Program-made: the position numbers and the translations under genes
Notes under the pieces: generated by a model
What the model saw: the letters and a program-made list of their open reading frames with translations, nothing else
Told to the model about the DNA's origin: nothing
Database searches by the model: none
Part shown: piece after piece, positions 34,459 through 46,504 of the stretch
How positions within the stretch are numbered: position 1 is the first letter of the stretch
How the letters are laid out: the number at the start of each line of letters is the position of its first letter
Source: Pseudomonadaceae bacterium
Lineage (GTDB): Bacteria > Pseudomonadota > Gammaproteobacteria > Pseudomonadales > Pseudomonadaceae
Reading direction: 5' to 3'
Assembly: GCA_030602315.1 (NCBI GenBank)
Contig: JAUVZY010000004.1
Coordinates: 1 to 64,000 of the forward strand
DNA length: 64,000 bases

Positions 34459-36231
34459 ATGGCTAACCTTCGTACGCTTTCCTTTGACGCCATCATTATC
34501 GGTGGTGGTGGTGCCGGCATGCGCGCTGCGCTGCAGTTGGCCCAGTCCGGCAACAAGACCGCGGTAGTTACCAAGGTTTTCCCGACTCGCTCGCATACCG
34601 TTTCCGCTCAGGGCGGCATCACCTGCGCCATTGCTTCGGCTGACCCGAACGACGATTGGCGCTGGCACATGTACGACACCGTCAAGGGCTCCGACTACAT
34701 CGGTGACCAGGATGCGATCGAATACATGTGCTCGGTCGGTCCGGAAGCCGTGTTCGAGCTCGAGCACATGGGTCTGCCCTTCTCTCGGACCGAAACCGGC
34801 CGAATCTATCAGCGTCCGTTCGGCGGCCAATCGAAGGATTTCGGTAAGGGTGGTCAAGCTGCCCGTACCTGCGCTGCCGCAGACCGTACCGGTCACGCGC
34901 TACTGCACACCCTCTATCAGAACAACCTGAAGAACAACACTGTCTTCCTGAACGAGTGGTATGCCGTCGATCTGGTGAAGAATCAGGACGGCGCGGTTGT
35001 CGGCATCATCGCGATCTGCATCGAGACCGGTGAAACCGTTTATATCCGCTCCAAGGCAACCGTGCTCGCCACTGGTGGCGCGGGTCGCATCTACGCCTCC
35101 ACCACCAACGCCCTGATCAATACGGGTGACGGCGTGGGCATGGCGCTGCGTGCCGGCGTTCCGGTGCAGGACATCGAGATGTGGCAGTTCCACCCGACGG
35201 GTATCGCCGGGGCCGGCGTGCTGGTTACCGAGGGTTGCCGTGGTGAGGGTGGCTACCTGATCAACAAGCACGGTGAGCGCTTCATGGAGCGTTATGCTCC
35301 GAACGCCAAAGACCTCGCCGGTCGTGACGTGGTTGCCCGCTCTATGGTGAAAGAAGTCATCGCCGGCAACGGTTGCGGCCCGAACGGCGACCACGTGCTG
35401 CTGAAGCTCGATCACCTGGGCGAAGAAGTGCTGCACAGCCGTCTGCCGGGTATCTGCGAACTGTCGAAGACCTTCGCTCATGTCGATCCGGTGGTTGCTC
35501 CGATCCCGGTTATCCCGACCTGCCACTACATGATGGGTGGTGTTGCCACCAACATTCATGGCCAGGCGATCACCCAGGATGCCAACGGCAACGACAAGAT
35601 TGTCGAGGGCCTGTTCGCGGTTGGTGAAGTGGCTTGCGTGTCCGTGCATGGCGCCAACCGTCTGGGTGGCAACTCGCTGCTTGACCTGGTGGTGTTCGGT
35701 CGTGCGGCTGGCCTGCACCTGGAAAAGGCACTCAAGGAAGGCATCGACTACCGTAGCGCTACCGAGAGCGATCTCGATGTTGCGCTGGCGCGTCTGGCTG
35801 GTGTCAACGAGCGCACCACTGGTGAAGACGTTGCTCCGCTGCGTAAAGAACTGCAGAGCTGCATGCAGAACTACTTTGGTGTGTTCCGTACCGGCGAATA
35901 CATGCAAAAGGGTATCAAGCAGCTGGCTGATCTGCGTGAGCGCATCAGCAACGTCAAGATCGCCGATAAGAGCCAGTCGTTCAACACTGCGCGTATCGAA
36001 GCGCTCGAGCTGCAGAACCTGCTCGAAGTGGCCGAGGCGACCGCGATTGCCGCTGAAGTGCGCAAGGAGTCCCGTGGTGCCCACGCCCGCGAAGACTTCG
36101 AAGATCGTGACGATGAGAACTGGCTGTGCCACACCCTCTACTTCCCGGGTGAGAAGCGTGTCAGCAAGCGTGCTGTGAACTTCGCGCCCAAGACTGTTCC
36201 TGCCTTCGAACCGAAGGTTCGGACTTACTGA
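34459..36231 (+). CDS. sdhA: Succinate dehydrogenase flavoprotein subunit
   Basis: SdhA (590 aa) oxidises succinate to fumarate with covalently bound FAD. The dinucleotide motif [13 protein letters not shown] lies at residues 13-25, and the FAD-linking histidine is in [11 protein letters not shown] near 44. Active-site segments [21 protein letters not shown] near 243 and the late [14 protein letters not shown] near 395 are intact. Length (588-590) is normal. Codon choice favours T-ending forms such as GGT and CGT, unlike neighbouring low-expression genes, in line with high expression. Confidence 0.98.
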   Translation: MANLRTLSFDAIIIGGGGAGMRAALQLAQSGNKTAVVTKVFPTRSHTVSAQGGITCAIASADPNDDWRWHMYDTVKGSDYIGDQDAIEYMCSVGPEAVFELEHMGLPFSRTETGRIYQRPFGGQSKDFGKGGQAARTCAAADRTGHALLHTLYQNNLKNNTVFLNEWYAVDLVKNQDGAVVGIIAICIETGETVYIRSKATVLATGGAGRIYASTTNALINTGDGVGMALRAGVPVQDIEMWQFHPTGIAGAGVLVTEGCRGEGGYLINKHGERFMERYAPNAKDLAGRDVVARSMVKEVIAGNGCGPNGDHVLLKLDHLGEEVLHSRLPGICELSKTFAHVDPVVAPIPVIPTCHYMMGGVATNIHGQAITQDANGNDKIVEGLFAVGEVACVSVHGANRLGGNSLLDLVVFGRAAGLHLEKALKEGIDYRSATESDLDVALARLAGVNERTTGEDVAPLRKELQSCMQNYFGVFRTGEYMQKGIKQLADLRERISNVKIADKSQSFNTARIEALELQNLLEVAEATAIAAEVRKESRGAHAREDFEDRDDENWLCHTLYFPGEKRVSKRAVNFAPKTVPAFEPKVRTY

Positions 36232-36241
36232 GGTCGTCGCT

Positions 36242-36946
36242 ATGTTGCATGTGAGTGTTTATCGCTACAACCCCGACCAGGACCAGAAGCCGTACATGCA
36301 GGACTTCCAGGTTGACACCCAGGGCAAGGACCTGATGGTGCTGGACGTTCTCGCGCTGATCAAGGAGCAGGACGAAGGCTTCTCCTACCGTCGTTCGTGC
36401 CGCGAAGGTGTTTGCGGCTCCGACGGCATGAACATCAATGGCAAGAACGGTCTGGCCTGCATTACCCCGCTCTCCGCGGTGGTGACTGGCAACAAGCTGG
36501 TTCTGCGGCCGCTGCCCGGTCTGCCGGTTATTCGCGACCTGGTCGTCGATATGGGCATCTTCTACAAGCAGTACGAGAAGGTGCGTCCGTACCTGATGAA
36601 CAATACTCCGGCTCCGGCTATCGAACGCCTGCAGAGCCCGGAGGACCGCGAGAAGCTGGACGGTCTGTACGAGTGCATCCTCTGCGCTTGCTGCTCCACC
36701 AGCTGCCCGTCGTTCTGGTGGAACCCGGACAAGTTCCTCGGCCCCGCGGCACTGCTGCAGGCCTATCGCTTCCTGGCCGACAGCCGCGACACGCTTACTG
36801 AAGAGCGGTTGGCTGCCATGGACGACCCGTTCAGCGTATTCCGTTGCCGCGGGATCATGAACTGCGTGAACGTTTGCCCGAAGGGATTGAACCCGACCAA
36901 GGCAATTGGTCACGTTCGTAGCATGTTGCTGCAAAGCGGTACCTGA
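36242..36946 (+). CDS. sdhB: Succinate dehydrogenase iron-sulfur subunit
   Basis: SdhB (234 aa) carries three Fe-S clusters from FAD to quinone. The [2Fe-2S] ligands are in SCREGVCGSDGM and the following GLAC (residues 55-75). The [4Fe-4S] and [3Fe-4S] ligands are in CILCACCSTSCP near 146 and CRGIMNCVNVCPKGLNP near 203. It follows sdhA by 10 bp. A strong hairpin 60 bp downstream separates the sdh part from sucA. Confidence 0.98.
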   Translation: MLHVSVYRYNPDQDQKPYMQDFQVDTQGKDLMVLDVLALIKEQDEGFSYRRSCREGVCGSDGMNINGKNGLACITPLSAVVTGNKLVLRPLPGLPVIRDLVVDMGIFYKQYEKVRPYLMNNTPAPAIERLQSPEDREKLDGLYECILCACCSTSCPSFWWNPDKFLGPAALLQAYRFLADSRDTLTEERLAAMDDPFSVFRCRGIMNCVNVCPKGLNPTKAIGHVRSMLLQSGT

Positions 36947-37004
36947 TATATGCAGATTGCGGCCGGTGGAGCGCAGTGTCTGCTCGCACTGGTCGCGTTT
37001 TACC

Positions 37005-37041
37005 CTACGGCGCCGGACTCGTTCCTTGGCGCCGTAGTTTT
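37005..37041 (+). terminator. Terminator-like hairpin between sdhB and sucA
   Basis: CTACGGCGCC pairs with GGCGCCGTAG (37028-37037) around a 13-nt loop and is followed by TTTTAG. It could end part of the sdh transcripts while allowing read-through to suc genes; 180 bp of leader then precede sucA and may hold a separate promoter. Confidence 0.7.
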
Positions 37042-37221
37042 AGCAGGAATCCAAGCTCACAAAGCAAAGGGTTCTCACGGAATCTTGTAGACCAGCAGGG
37101 GACGATCCGGGCTGGTGTCCGGACTATCTGCGGGCCCGTGGCCGTCATTGCGCCAATCACTTGGCCAATGGGCGTCCCGGTTTACACGCCGGTGGTGTCC
37201 CCTTATCGAGGGTGACAAAGC

Positions 37222-40053
37222 ATGCAAGACAGTTCCATGCAGCGTATGTGGGACAGTGCCCACCTTTCGGGTGGCAACGCTGCATATGTGGAAGAGCTTT
37301 ATGAGCTCTATCTGCATGATCCCAACGCGGTGCCAGAAGAGTGGCGCAACTATTTCCAGAAGCTGCCCGCCAATGGCTCGTCCACCAATGACGTTCCTCA
37401 CTCGACCATTCGCGAGCATTTCCTGTTGCTGGCGAAGAATCAGCGTCGCGCTCAGCCGGTGTCGGCAGGCAGCGTCAGCTCCGAGCATGAGAAGAAGCAG
37501 GTCGAGGTGTTGCGCCTGATCCAGGCCTATCGTCTGCGTGGTCACCAGGCGGCGCAGATCGATCCGCTCGGTCTGCAGCAGCGAACCGCGCCCGCGGATC
37601 TGTCGCTGAATCACTACGGTCTTACCGATGCCGATCTCGATACCGTGTTCCGCACCGGTGATCTGTGCATTGGCAAGGACGAAGCCACTCTGCGCGAAAT
37701 CCTCACTGCACTGAAAGAGACGTATTGCCGCACCATTGGCGCCGAATTCGCTCATATCGTCGATTCCGAGCAGCGAGTGTGGTTCCAGCAGCGCTTCGAA
37801 AGCGTTCGGGGTCGTCCTTCGTTCTCTGCCGAAGTCAAGGCGCACCTGCTCGAGCGCCTGACCGCTGCCGAAGGCCTGGAAAAGTATCTTGGTACCAAAT
37901 ACCCGGGCACCAAGCGTTTCGGTCTGGAAGGTGGCGAGAGCCTGATCCCGTTGCTCGATGAGATCATCCAGCGCACCGGCTCCTATGGCGTCAAGGAAAT
38001 CGTGCTGGGCATGGCTCACCGCGGTCGCCTCAACGTGCTGGTCAATACCCTCGGCAAGAATCCGCGTGATCTTTTCGACGAGTTCGAAGGCAAGAAGGTC
38101 GAAGGCCTGTCTTCTGGTGACGTGAAATATCACCAGGGCTTTTCTTCCAACGTGATGACTCCGGGTGGTGAAGTTCACCTGGCAATGGCGTTCAACCCGT
38201 CGCACCTGGAGATCGTCTCTCCGGTGGTGGAAGGTTCGGTTCGTGCGCGCCAGGATCGTCGTCAGGATGCGACCGGCGACAAGGTGCTGCCGATCACCAT
38301 TCACGGTGACGCGGCGATTGCCGGCCAGGGCGTCGTGATGGAGACCTACCAGATGTCCCAAACCCGTGCTTATCGCACTGGCGGGACCATCCGCATCGTC
38401 GTCAACAACCAAGTTGGTTTCACCACCAACAAGCGTGAAGACTCGCGCTCTACCGAGTACGCGACCGACGTCGCCAAGATGATCGAAGCGCCGATCTTCC
38501 ATGTGAATGGTGATGATCCGGAAGCCGTGCTGTTTGTCAGCCAGCTGGCGGTCGACTATCGCATGCAGTTCAAGCGTGACATCGTGATCGACCTGCTGTG
38601 CTACCGCCGTCGCGGGCACAACGAGGCTGACGAGCCGAGCGGCACGCAGCCTTTGATGTACCAGAAGATCGCCAAGCACTCGACCACTCGTGAGCAATAC
38701 GCGGAGTCGCTGATCAAGAGCTCGGTGCTCAGCGCCGAAGAGGTTCAGGCGCGCATCGACGAATACCGCGACGCGTTGGACAAGGGCCTGCACGTGGTGA
38801 AGAGCCTGGTCAAGGAGCCTAATCCTGAGCTCTTCGTGGATTGGCGTCCTTACCTGGGCCACGCGTGGACCGCGCGTCACGACACCAGCTTCGATCTGAA
38901 GACCCTGCAAGAGCTCTCCAATAAGCTGCTGCAGGTACCGGAAGGCTTCGTCGTCCAGCGCCAGGTTTCCAAAATTCTGGAAGACCGCGCCAAGATGGGC
39001 GCTGGTGGCATGCCGATCAACTGGGGTTACGCCGAGACTCTGGCGTACGCCACGCTGCTGTTCGAAGGCCATCCGGTGCGTATCACCGGCCAGGACGTTG
39101 GTCGGGGCACCTTCTCGCATCGCCATGCGGCGCTGCACAATCAGAAGGATGGCAGCACCTATATTCCGCTGCAGCACCTCTATGAAGGTCAGCCGCGCTT
39201 CACCTTGTACGACTCCTTCCTGTCCGAAGAGGCCGTGCTGGCGTTCGAATACGGCTACGCCACGACTACGCCGAACGCCCTGGTGATCTGGGAAGCGCAG
39301 TTCGGTGACTTCGCCAACGGTGCCCAGGTCGTTGTCGACCAGTTCATCAGCAGTGGCGAGACCAAGTGGGGTCGTCTGTGCGGTCTGACCATGCTGTTGC
39401 CGCACGGTTACGAAGGCCAAGGTCCGGAGCACTCCTCCGCGCGTCTGGAGCGCTACCTGCAGCTGTGCGCCGAGCACAACATTCAGGTTTGCATGCCGAC
39501 CACGCCGGCTCAGGTCTATCACATGCTGCGTCGGCAGGTGATCCGTCCGCTGCGAAAGCCGCTGGTGGCACTGACTCCGAAGTCGCTGCTGCGTCACAAG
39601 CTGGCCATCTCCACGCTCGAAGAGCTCACTCAGGGCTCGTTCCAGACCGTGCTGGGCGAAGTGGATCAGCTCGATGCAGCGAAAGTCGAGCGCCTGATCC
39701 TCTGCAGCGGCAAGGTCTACTACGACCTGCTGGAGAAGCGTCGTGCCGAAGGTCGCGAAGACATCGCGATCGTGCGGATCGAGCAGCTGTATCCATTCCC
39801 GGAAGACGATCTCGCCGAGGTCATCGCGCCCTACCAGAACCTCAAGCATGTGATCTGGTGTCAGGAAGAGCCGATGAACCAGGGCGCCTGGTACTGCAGT
39901 CAGCACCACATGCGTCGCGTGGTTAACGCCCACAAAACGGGCCTGAACCTCGAGTACGCCGGCCGCGAGGCGTCCGCCTCTCCGGCTGCAGGCTATGCTT
40001 CCGTGCATGCCGAGCAGCAGGAGAAGCTGCTACAGGACGCGTTCACTGTCTGA
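37222..40053 (+). CDS. sucA: 2-oxoglutarate dehydrogenase E1 component
   Basis: SucA (943 aa) is the thiamine-diphosphate decarboxylase of the 2-oxoglutarate dehydrogenase complex. Visible segments include the N-terminal DSAHLSGGNAAYVEELYELY (E2-binding helix), KRFGLEGGESLIPLLD near 232, GMAHRGRLNVLVN near 257, the ThDP motif region GDAAIAGQGVVMET near 361 and NNQVGFTT near 396, and the C-terminal transketolase-like part (GQDVGRGTFSHRHA near 623). ATG 37222 gives standard length. It has its own 275-bp upstream region. Confidence 0.98.
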   Translation: MQDSSMQRMWDSAHLSGGNAAYVEELYELYLHDPNAVPEEWRNYFQKLPANGSSTNDVPHSTIREHFLLLAKNQRRAQPVSAGSVSSEHEKKQVEVLRLIQAYRLRGHQAAQIDPLGLQQRTAPADLSLNHYGLTDADLDTVFRTGDLCIGKDEATLREILTALKETYCRTIGAEFAHIVDSEQRVWFQQRFESVRGRPSFSAEVKAHLLERLTAAEGLEKYLGTKYPGTKRFGLEGGESLIPLLDEIIQRTGSYGVKEIVLGMAHRGRLNVLVNTLGKNPRDLFDEFEGKKVEGLSSGDVKYHQGFSSNVMTPGGEVHLAMAFNPSHLEIVSPVVEGSVRARQDRRQDATGDKVLPITIHGDAAIAGQGVVMETYQMSQTRAYRTGGTIRIVVNNQVGFTTNKREDSRSTEYATDVAKMIEAPIFHVNGDDPEAVLFVSQLAVDYRMQFKRDIVIDLLCYRRRGHNEADEPSGTQPLMYQKIAKHSTTREQYAESLIKSSVLSAEEVQARIDEYRDALDKGLHVVKSLVKEPNPELFVDWRPYLGHAWTARHDTSFDLKTLQELSNKLLQVPEGFVVQRQVSKILEDRAKMGAGGMPINWGYAETLAYATLLFEGHPVRITGQDVGRGTFSHRHAALHNQKDGSTYIPLQHLYEGQPRFTLYDSFLSEEAVLAFEYGYATTTPNALVIWEAQFGDFANGAQVVVDQFISSGETKWGRLCGLTMLLPHGYEGQGPEHSSARLERYLQLCAEHNIQVCMPTTPAQVYHMLRRQVIRPLRKPLVALTPKSLLRHKLAISTLEELTQGSFQTVLGEVDQLDAAKVERLILCSGKVYYDLLEKRRAEGREDIAIVRIEQLYPFPEDDLAEVIAPYQNLKHVIWCQEEPMNQGAWYCSQHHMRRVVNAHKTGLNLEYAGREASASPAAGYASVHAEQQEKLLQDAFTV

Positions 40054-40068
40054 ACCCTTCGCAAAACA

Positions 40069-40091
40069 GAGGCCGCGCTCGTCGCGGCCTC
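40069..40091 (+). repeat. Intercistronic hairpin between sucA and sucB
   Basis: GAGGCCGCG and CGCGGCCTC (9-bp perfect stem, 5-nt loop) lie 15 bp after the sucA stop. No T-tract follows, so it is more likely an mRNA-stability or partial-attenuation element than a terminator. Confidence 0.6.
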
Positions 40092-40122
40092 GACGTAAAC
40101 ACCGAATCAATAGGATCCTCAC

Positions 40123-41337
40123 ATGGCAATCGAGATCAAAGCACCCACTTTCCCGGAATCGGTCGCGGACGGCACCGTCGCCACCTGGCACAAAAAGCCT
40201 GGCGAGGCCGTCAAGCGTGACGAGCTGATCGTCGATATCGAGACCGACAAAGTGGTCATGGAAGTGCTGGCCGAAGCCGACGGCGTTCTCAGCGAGATCG
40301 TCAAGAACGAAGGTGACACCGTGCTGAGCGGCGAGCTCCTAGGCAAGATCGAGGCCGGTGCAGTTGCCGCCGCGCCGGCTGCCGCTCCGGCCGCCGCCGC
40401 CGCGCCGGCTGCTGCTGCTCCGGCGGCTGCCGAAGACGCCATCCTTTCGCCGGCGGCGCGCAAGATCGCTGCTGAAAACGATCTGGATCGCAATGCGATT
40501 CCAGGCACCGGCAAGGGTGGCCGCGTCACCAAGGAAGACGCTGTCGCCGCCGTCGAGGCGAAGAAATCCACTCCGGCCGTCGCCGCCAAGCCCGCCGCGC
40601 CGGCAGCCTCGGCTCCGATTTTTGCCGCTGGTGATCGCGTCGAGAAGCGCGTGCCGATGACCCGCCTGCGGGCGAAGGTTGCCGAGCGCCTGGTCGAAGC
40701 CCAGTCCTCCATGGCCATGCTGACTACCTTCAACGAAGTCAACATGAAGCCGGTTATGGAACTGCGCGCCAAGTACAAGGACCTGTTCGAGAAGACCCAC
40801 AATGGCGTGCGCCTGGGCTTCATGTCCTTCTTCGTCAAGGCGGCGGTCGAGGCTCTGAAGCGCCAGCCCGGCGTTAACGCCTCCATCGATGGCAACGACA
40901 TCGTCTACCACGGCTACCAGGACATCGGCGTCGCCGTTTCCAGCGATCGTGGTCTGGTGGTACCGGTGCTGCGCAACGCCGAGCACATGAGCCTGGCCGA
41001 GATCGAAGGCGGTATCAACGAGTTCGGCAAGAAAGCCAAGGCCGGCAAGCTGACCATCGAAGAGATGACCGGAGGCACCTTCACCATCTCCAACGGCGGC
41101 GTGTTCGGCTCGCTGCTGTCCACTCCGATCGTCAACCCGCCGCAGACCGCGATCCTCGGTATGCACAAGATCCAGGAGCGCCCGATGGCCGTTAACGGTC
41201 AGGTCGTGATCCTGCCGATGATGTACCTGGCGCTGTCCTACGATCACCGTCTGATCGATGGCAAGGAAGCGGTCACCTTCCTGGTCACCATGAAGGACCT
41301 GCTGGAAGATCCGGCTCGTCTGCTGCTGGATATCTAA
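40123..41337 (+). CDS. sucB: Dihydrolipoyllysine-residue succinyltransferase (2-oxoglutarate dehydrogenase E2)
   Basis: SucB (404 aa) forms the core of the 2-oxoglutarate dehydrogenase complex. Domain order: lipoyl domain (residues 1-77) with the lipoylated lysine in [10 protein letters not shown] (Lys43), an Ala/Pro-rich flexible linker (about 80-105), the E1/E3-binding domain ([11 protein letters not shown] to GGRVTKEDA, 108-142), a second Ala/Pro linker, and the catalytic domain from about 170, ending in the active-site motif [12 protein letters not shown] near 373. Only one lipoyl domain is present, as usual. Confidence 0.98.
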   Translation: MAIEIKAPTFPESVADGTVATWHKKPGEAVKRDELIVDIETDKVVMEVLAEADGVLSEIVKNEGDTVLSGELLGKIEAGAVAAAPAAAPAAAAAPAAAAPAAAEDAILSPAARKIAAENDLDRNAIPGTGKGGRVTKEDAVAAVEAKKSTPAVAAKPAAPAASAPIFAAGDRVEKRVPMTRLRAKVAERLVEAQSSMAMLTTFNEVNMKPVMELRAKYKDLFEKTHNGVRLGFMSFFVKAAVEALKRQPGVNASIDGNDIVYHGYQDIGVAVSSDRGLVVPVLRNAEHMSLAEIEGGINEFGKKAKAGKLTIEEMTGGTFTISNGGVFGSLLSTPIVNPPQTAILGMHKIQERPMAVNGQVVILPMMYLALSYDHRLIDGKEAVTFLVTMKDLLEDPARLLLDI

Positions 41338-41412
41338 TGCATGTTCTCGAGCCGTGCCTGGTGCTGCACAGGGTGCAGCGGGCGCGGCTTGGGGCTACGA
41401 AGTGAAGCTTGA

Positions 41413-42861
<1,449 letters not shown>

Positions 42862-42869
42862 TAGCGCTC

Positions 42870-42899
42870 GGTCGCGGTAGCATCGTTGCTGCCGCGACC
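42870..42899 (+). repeat. Intercistronic hairpin between lpd and sucC
   Basis: GGTCGCGGTAGC pairs with GCTGCCGCGACC (one G-T wobble) around a 6-nt loop, followed within 6 nt by a second stem at about 42903-42926. This tandem lies 9 bp after the lpd stop. No T-tract is seen, so it probably partially reduces or protects the transcript entering sucCD. Confidence 0.6.
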
Positions 42900-43021
42900 T
42901 CCAGATCGGCCGCTCCGGCCGGTCTGGCCTGGTGCCAGGTTGATCAGCCGTTCAGTCAACCGGACCTGCAGGAGGCGGTGAGTTCTGCCAGATTGCAAAC
43001 CACAACAACGACGGTGATCCG

Positions 43022-44191
43022 ATGAACCTCCACGAATACCAGGGCAAGCAGCTGTTCGCTGAGTATGGGTTGCCGGTCTCGCGCGGTTTTGCGGTGGATA
43101 CGCCCAAAGAAGCGGCCGAGGCCTGTGACAAGATCGGCGGTAGCCAGTGGGTGGTAAAGGCCCAGGTGCACGCCGGGGGGCGGGGCAAGGCCGGAGGGGT
43201 CAAGCTCGTCAGCAGCAAGGACGAGGCCCGCGCATTCGCCCAGTATTGGTTCGACAATCGGCTGGTGACCTATCAGACCGATGCCAACGGACAACCTGTC
43301 CGCAAGATCCTCGTAGAAGCCAGTATCGACATCGCCAGAGAGCTCTATCTGGGCGCGGTAGTCGATCGCTCCAGTCGCCGTATCGTGTTCATGGCCTCCA
43401 CCGAGGGCGGTGTGGACATCGAGCGCGTCGCGCAGCAAACCCCTGAGAAGATTCTCAAGACGACCATCGATCCGCTGGTAGGAGCGCAACCCTTCCAGGG
43501 GCGTGAGATGGCCGGCAAGCTCGGCTTGCAGGGCGGTCAGGTCAAGCAGTTTGTTGACATCTTCATCGCCCTGGCCCGGCTGTTCAAGGACTACGATTTG
43601 GCCCTGCTCGAGGTCAATCCGTTAGTGATTACCCGCGCCGGGGACCTGCATTGCCTCGATGCAAAGATCAATATCGACAGTAATGCGCTGTTCCGTCAGC
43701 CGAAACTGCGCGATATGCAGGACCATTCGCAGGAAGATCCACGCGAGTCGCATGCGGCGCGTTGGGAGCTCAACTATGTAGCGCTCGATGGCAACATCGG
43801 CTGCATGGTCAATGGCGCCGGGCTCGCCATGGGCACGATGGACATCGTCAACCTGCATGGCGGGCGACCCGCGAACTTCCTCGACGTGGGCGGCGGTGCC
43901 ACCCTCGAGCGAGTCAGCGAAGCATTCAAGATCATCCTGTCCGACGCCAACGTGAAGGCGGTGCTGGTAAACATCTTCGGTGGCATCGTGCGCTGCGACA
44001 TGATTGCCGAAGGCATCATCGGAGCGGTGAAGGAGGTGGGCGTGACGGTGCCTGTAGTGGTTCGCCTGGAGGGCAACAATGCCGAGCTGGGTGCCAAGGC
44101 TCTTCGCGAAAGCGGGCTTAACATTGTGCCGGCGTACAGTCTGACCGACGCTGCCATTCAGGTGGTCAAGGCCGCGGAGGACGCCGCATGA
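43022..44191 (+). CDS. sucC: Succinyl-CoA synthetase (ADP-forming) beta subunit
   Basis: SucC (389 aa) is the ATP-grasp subunit that, with SucD, links succinyl-CoA cleavage to nucleotide triphosphate formation. The start [19 protein letters not shown], the [17 protein letters not shown] segment (residues 46-62), [10 protein letters not shown] near 195 with metal ligands, and the C-terminal [17 protein letters not shown] near 318 are all present. Overlap with sucD is 4 bp. Length is typical. Confidence 0.98.
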   Translation: MNLHEYQGKQLFAEYGLPVSRGFAVDTPKEAAEACDKIGGSQWVVKAQVHAGGRGKAGGVKLVSSKDEARAFAQYWFDNRLVTYQTDANGQPVRKILVEASIDIARELYLGAVVDRSSRRIVFMASTEGGVDIERVAQQTPEKILKTTIDPLVGAQPFQGREMAGKLGLQGGQVKQFVDIFIALARLFKDYDLALLEVNPLVITRAGDLHCLDAKINIDSNALFRQPKLRDMQDHSQEDPRESHAARWELNYVALDGNIGCMVNGAGLAMGTMDIVNLHGGRPANFLDVGGGATLERVSEAFKIILSDANVKAVLVNIFGGIVRCDMIAEGIIGAVKEVGVTVPVVVRLEGNNAELGAKALRESGLNIVPAYSLTDAAIQVVKAAEDAA

Positions 44192-45060
44192 GCATCCTCA
44201 TCGACAAGTACACCAAGGTCATCTGCCAGGGTTTCACCGGAAGCCAGGGCACCTTTCATAGCGAGCAGGCGATCGAGTACGGCACCTTGATGGTTGGCGG
44301 GGTCACGCCTGGCAAGGGAGGCACCCGCCATCTGGGCTTGCCGGTGTTCGACACCGTTCGCGAGGCCTATGAGGCGACCGCCGCGGATGCGTCGGTGATC
44401 TATGTGCCGGCGCCTTTCTGCAAGGATTCGATTCTCGAGGCGGCGTTCAGCGGCATCAAGCTGATCGTTTGCATCACCGAGGGCGTGCCGACCCTCGATA
44501 TGCTCGATTGCAAGGTCAAGTGCGATGAACTCGGGGTGCGCCTGATCGGCCCCAACTGTCCGGGCGTGATCACCCCGGGCGAATGCAAGATCGGCATCAT
44601 GCCAGGCTATATCCATAAGCCGGGTCGAGTCGGTATCGTTTCCCGCTCCGGAACGCTCACTTATGAAGCGGTCAAGCAGACCTCCGATGCAGGCTTCGGG
44701 CAGTCAACCTGCGTGGGTATCGGCGGCGATCCGATCCCGGGGTCCAGCTTCGTCGATATCCTGCGGATGTTCGAGCAGGACCCGCAAACCGAGGCGATCG
44801 TGATGATCGGCGAGATCGGCGGTACTGCGGAGGAGGAGGCCGCCGCTTTCATCAAGGAGCAGGTCGGCAAGCCGGTGGTGTCTTACATTGCCGGTGTCAC
44901 CGCACCGCCGGGCAAGCGGATGGGCCACGCCGGGGCGATCATTTCCGGAGGTAAGGGTACCGCTGACGAAAAGTTCGCCGCCCTGCAGGATGCCGGTGTG
45001 ACCACCGTTCGTTCGTTGGCGGACATAGGCAGCGCGATCGCTCGGGCGACCGGCTGGTAG
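44188..45060 (+). CDS. sucD: Succinyl-CoA synthetase (ADP-forming) alpha subunit
   Basis: SucD (290 aa) carries the phosphorylated histidine and the CoA site. [15 protein letters not shown] at residues 15-29 is the CoA-binding turn; the active-site histidine is in [14 protein letters not shown] near 246; [19 protein letters not shown] near 123 is typical. It ends the TCA block; the next gene, brnQ, begins 87 bp on in the same direction. Confidence 0.98.
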   Translation: MSILIDKYTKVICQGFTGSQGTFHSEQAIEYGTLMVGGVTPGKGGTRHLGLPVFDTVREAYEATAADASVIYVPAPFCKDSILEAAFSGIKLIVCITEGVPTLDMLDCKVKCDELGVRLIGPNCPGVITPGECKIGIMPGYIHKPGRVGIVSRSGTLTYEAVKQTSDAGFGQSTCVGIGGDPIPGSSFVDILRMFEQDPQTEAIVMIGEIGGTAEEEAAAFIKEQVGKPVVSYIAGVTAPPGKRMGHAGAIISGGKGTADEKFAALQDAGVTTVRSLADIGSAIARATGW

Positions 45061-45147
45061 TAGGCGCAGTAGCTGTCGAGGAGGATCACCGGGACGTGGT
45101 CTTCACGGCGTGTGCAGCAGTTTGACTCAGGCGTGATCGAGGAGCGC

Positions 45148-46458
45148 ATGCGGCAGCTCAATACCTTTGACCAGTGGTCGCTGGGGTTCATGACCTTTGC
45201 CTTGTTTCTGGGCGCAGGCAATCTTATTTTTCCACCCAGTGCCGGGTTGGCGGCAGGTTTTTCGGTCTGGACGGCCAGCGCCGGCTTTCTGCTGACTGCC
45301 GTCGGCCTCCCGTTGCTGACCCTGGTTGCCCTGGCGCGGGTGGGTGGGCGGCTTGATCAGCTCACGGCGCCGCTGGGGCGCACGGTCGGTCTGCTCGTTG
45401 CCACGTGCGTCTATCTTTCGATCGGTCCGCTGTTTGCCACGCCTCGCACGGCGGTCGTTTCCTACGAAATGGGTCTGGTGCCTTTTTTCGGCAGCCAGCC
45501 GTGGCTTCTCTTAGCCTATTCGCTGTTCTATTTTCTCATTGTCGTACTGGTCGCCCGAGATCCGGGGCATCTGGTGGCCTGGATCGGCAAGGTGCTGACG
45601 CCGGTTCTGCTGCTCGGGCTGGTCGTCCTCGGGGCTGCGGCAGTGCTGCAGCCTTGGGGGGAGGTGGTTGCCCCCCGCGGTAGCTATGTGTCGAATGCGG
45701 GAATCGCTGGCTTTCTGGCCGGCTACCTGACGATGGATACGCTCGGGGCGTTGGTGTTTGGCATCGTGATCGTCACGGCGATCCGCGATCGGGGGGTGAC
45801 AGACTCGACGCGCATTTCTCGCTACACCGCGCGAGCGGGAATGATCGCGGCGCTAGGGTTGTCGCTCGTCTACCTGTCCCTGTTCCACCTGGGGGCGTAT
45901 AGCGGGAGCATGGTCGAGGCGGACGCCAGCGGGGCGCATATTCTCGCAGCCTATGTGCGGCATGTGTTTGGTGACGGAGGGGCCGCGCTGTTGGCGTTGA
46001 TCATCGGTCTGGCGTGCATGACCACTGCCATCGGCCTGACCGTGGCATGCGCGGAGTTTTTCTCGGCCTGGCTGCGCTTGCCGTACCGTTCGCTGGTGTA
46101 CGCTTTCGGCGGGTTCAGTCTGCTGGTGGCTAACCTTGGGCTGAGTCAGTTGCTGCGCGTTTCGGTTCCCGTGCTCACCGCCCTGTATCCGGTCACGATC
46201 GTGCTGGTGCTGCTCAGTCTGCTGATGCCGTTGTGGCGTTCACCGCGTCAGGTATTTCTGCCGGTCGTGCTGGTGACGCTTGGTTTTGGTCTGCTCGATG
46301 GCCTGGTGGCGGCGGGCCTATATGCCAGTGACGGCGTGCTGCTGGCCTATCTGCCGCTGGCGGACCAGCAGATGGCCTGGGTCGGGCCGGCGACCGCCAC
46401 CCTGATCGTCGCCTTCGCAATCGATCGCATCCGGTTTTCCTTCAGAAAAAGTGCGTGA
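45148..46458 (+). CDS. brnQ: Branched-chain amino acid:cation symporter (BrnQ/BraB family)
   Basis: This 436-residue carrier with about twelve transmembrane helices imports leucine, isoleucine and valine with a cation. The family signature FALFLGAGNLIFPPSAGLAAG is at residues 17-37, and the GYLTMDTLGALVFGIVI helix near 197 is typical. ATG 45148 follows GAGGAG and matches the family start (MRQLNTFDQWSLGFMTF); an earlier GTG at 45112 would add 12 unrelated residues. In P. aeruginosa a similar gene (braB) also follows sucD. Confidence 0.93.
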   Translation: MRQLNTFDQWSLGFMTFALFLGAGNLIFPPSAGLAAGFSVWTASAGFLLTAVGLPLLTLVALARVGGRLDQLTAPLGRTVGLLVATCVYLSIGPLFATPRTAVVSYEMGLVPFFGSQPWLLLAYSLFYFLIVVLVARDPGHLVAWIGKVLTPVLLLGLVVLGAAAVLQPWGEVVAPRGSYVSNAGIAGFLAGYLTMDTLGALVFGIVIVTAIRDRGVTDSTRISRYTARAGMIAALGLSLVYLSLFHLGAYSGSMVEADASGAHILAAYVRHVFGDGGAALLALIIGLACMTTAIGLTVACAEFFSAWLRLPYRSLVYAFGGFSLLVANLGLSQLLRVSVPVLTALYPVTIVLVLLSLLMPLWRSPRQVFLPVVLVTLGFGLLDGLVAAGLYASDGVLLAYLPLADQQMAWVGPATATLIVAFAIDRIRFSFRKSA

Positions 46459-46504
46459 TGCCGGCGCCCTGTGCCTAGCGTGCATTCCATGACTCCCGAG
46501 GCTG

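Noticed and set aside
37075..40008. 977-codon frame antisense to sucA
   Set aside because: It mirrors the codon pattern of the highly expressed sucA gene. It has no start signal, no domain, and His/Val/Leu-rich composition typical of antisense frames in GC-rich DNA. The same applies to long frames opposite sdhA (34900-36132), lpd (41395-42837) and htpG (47802-49133).
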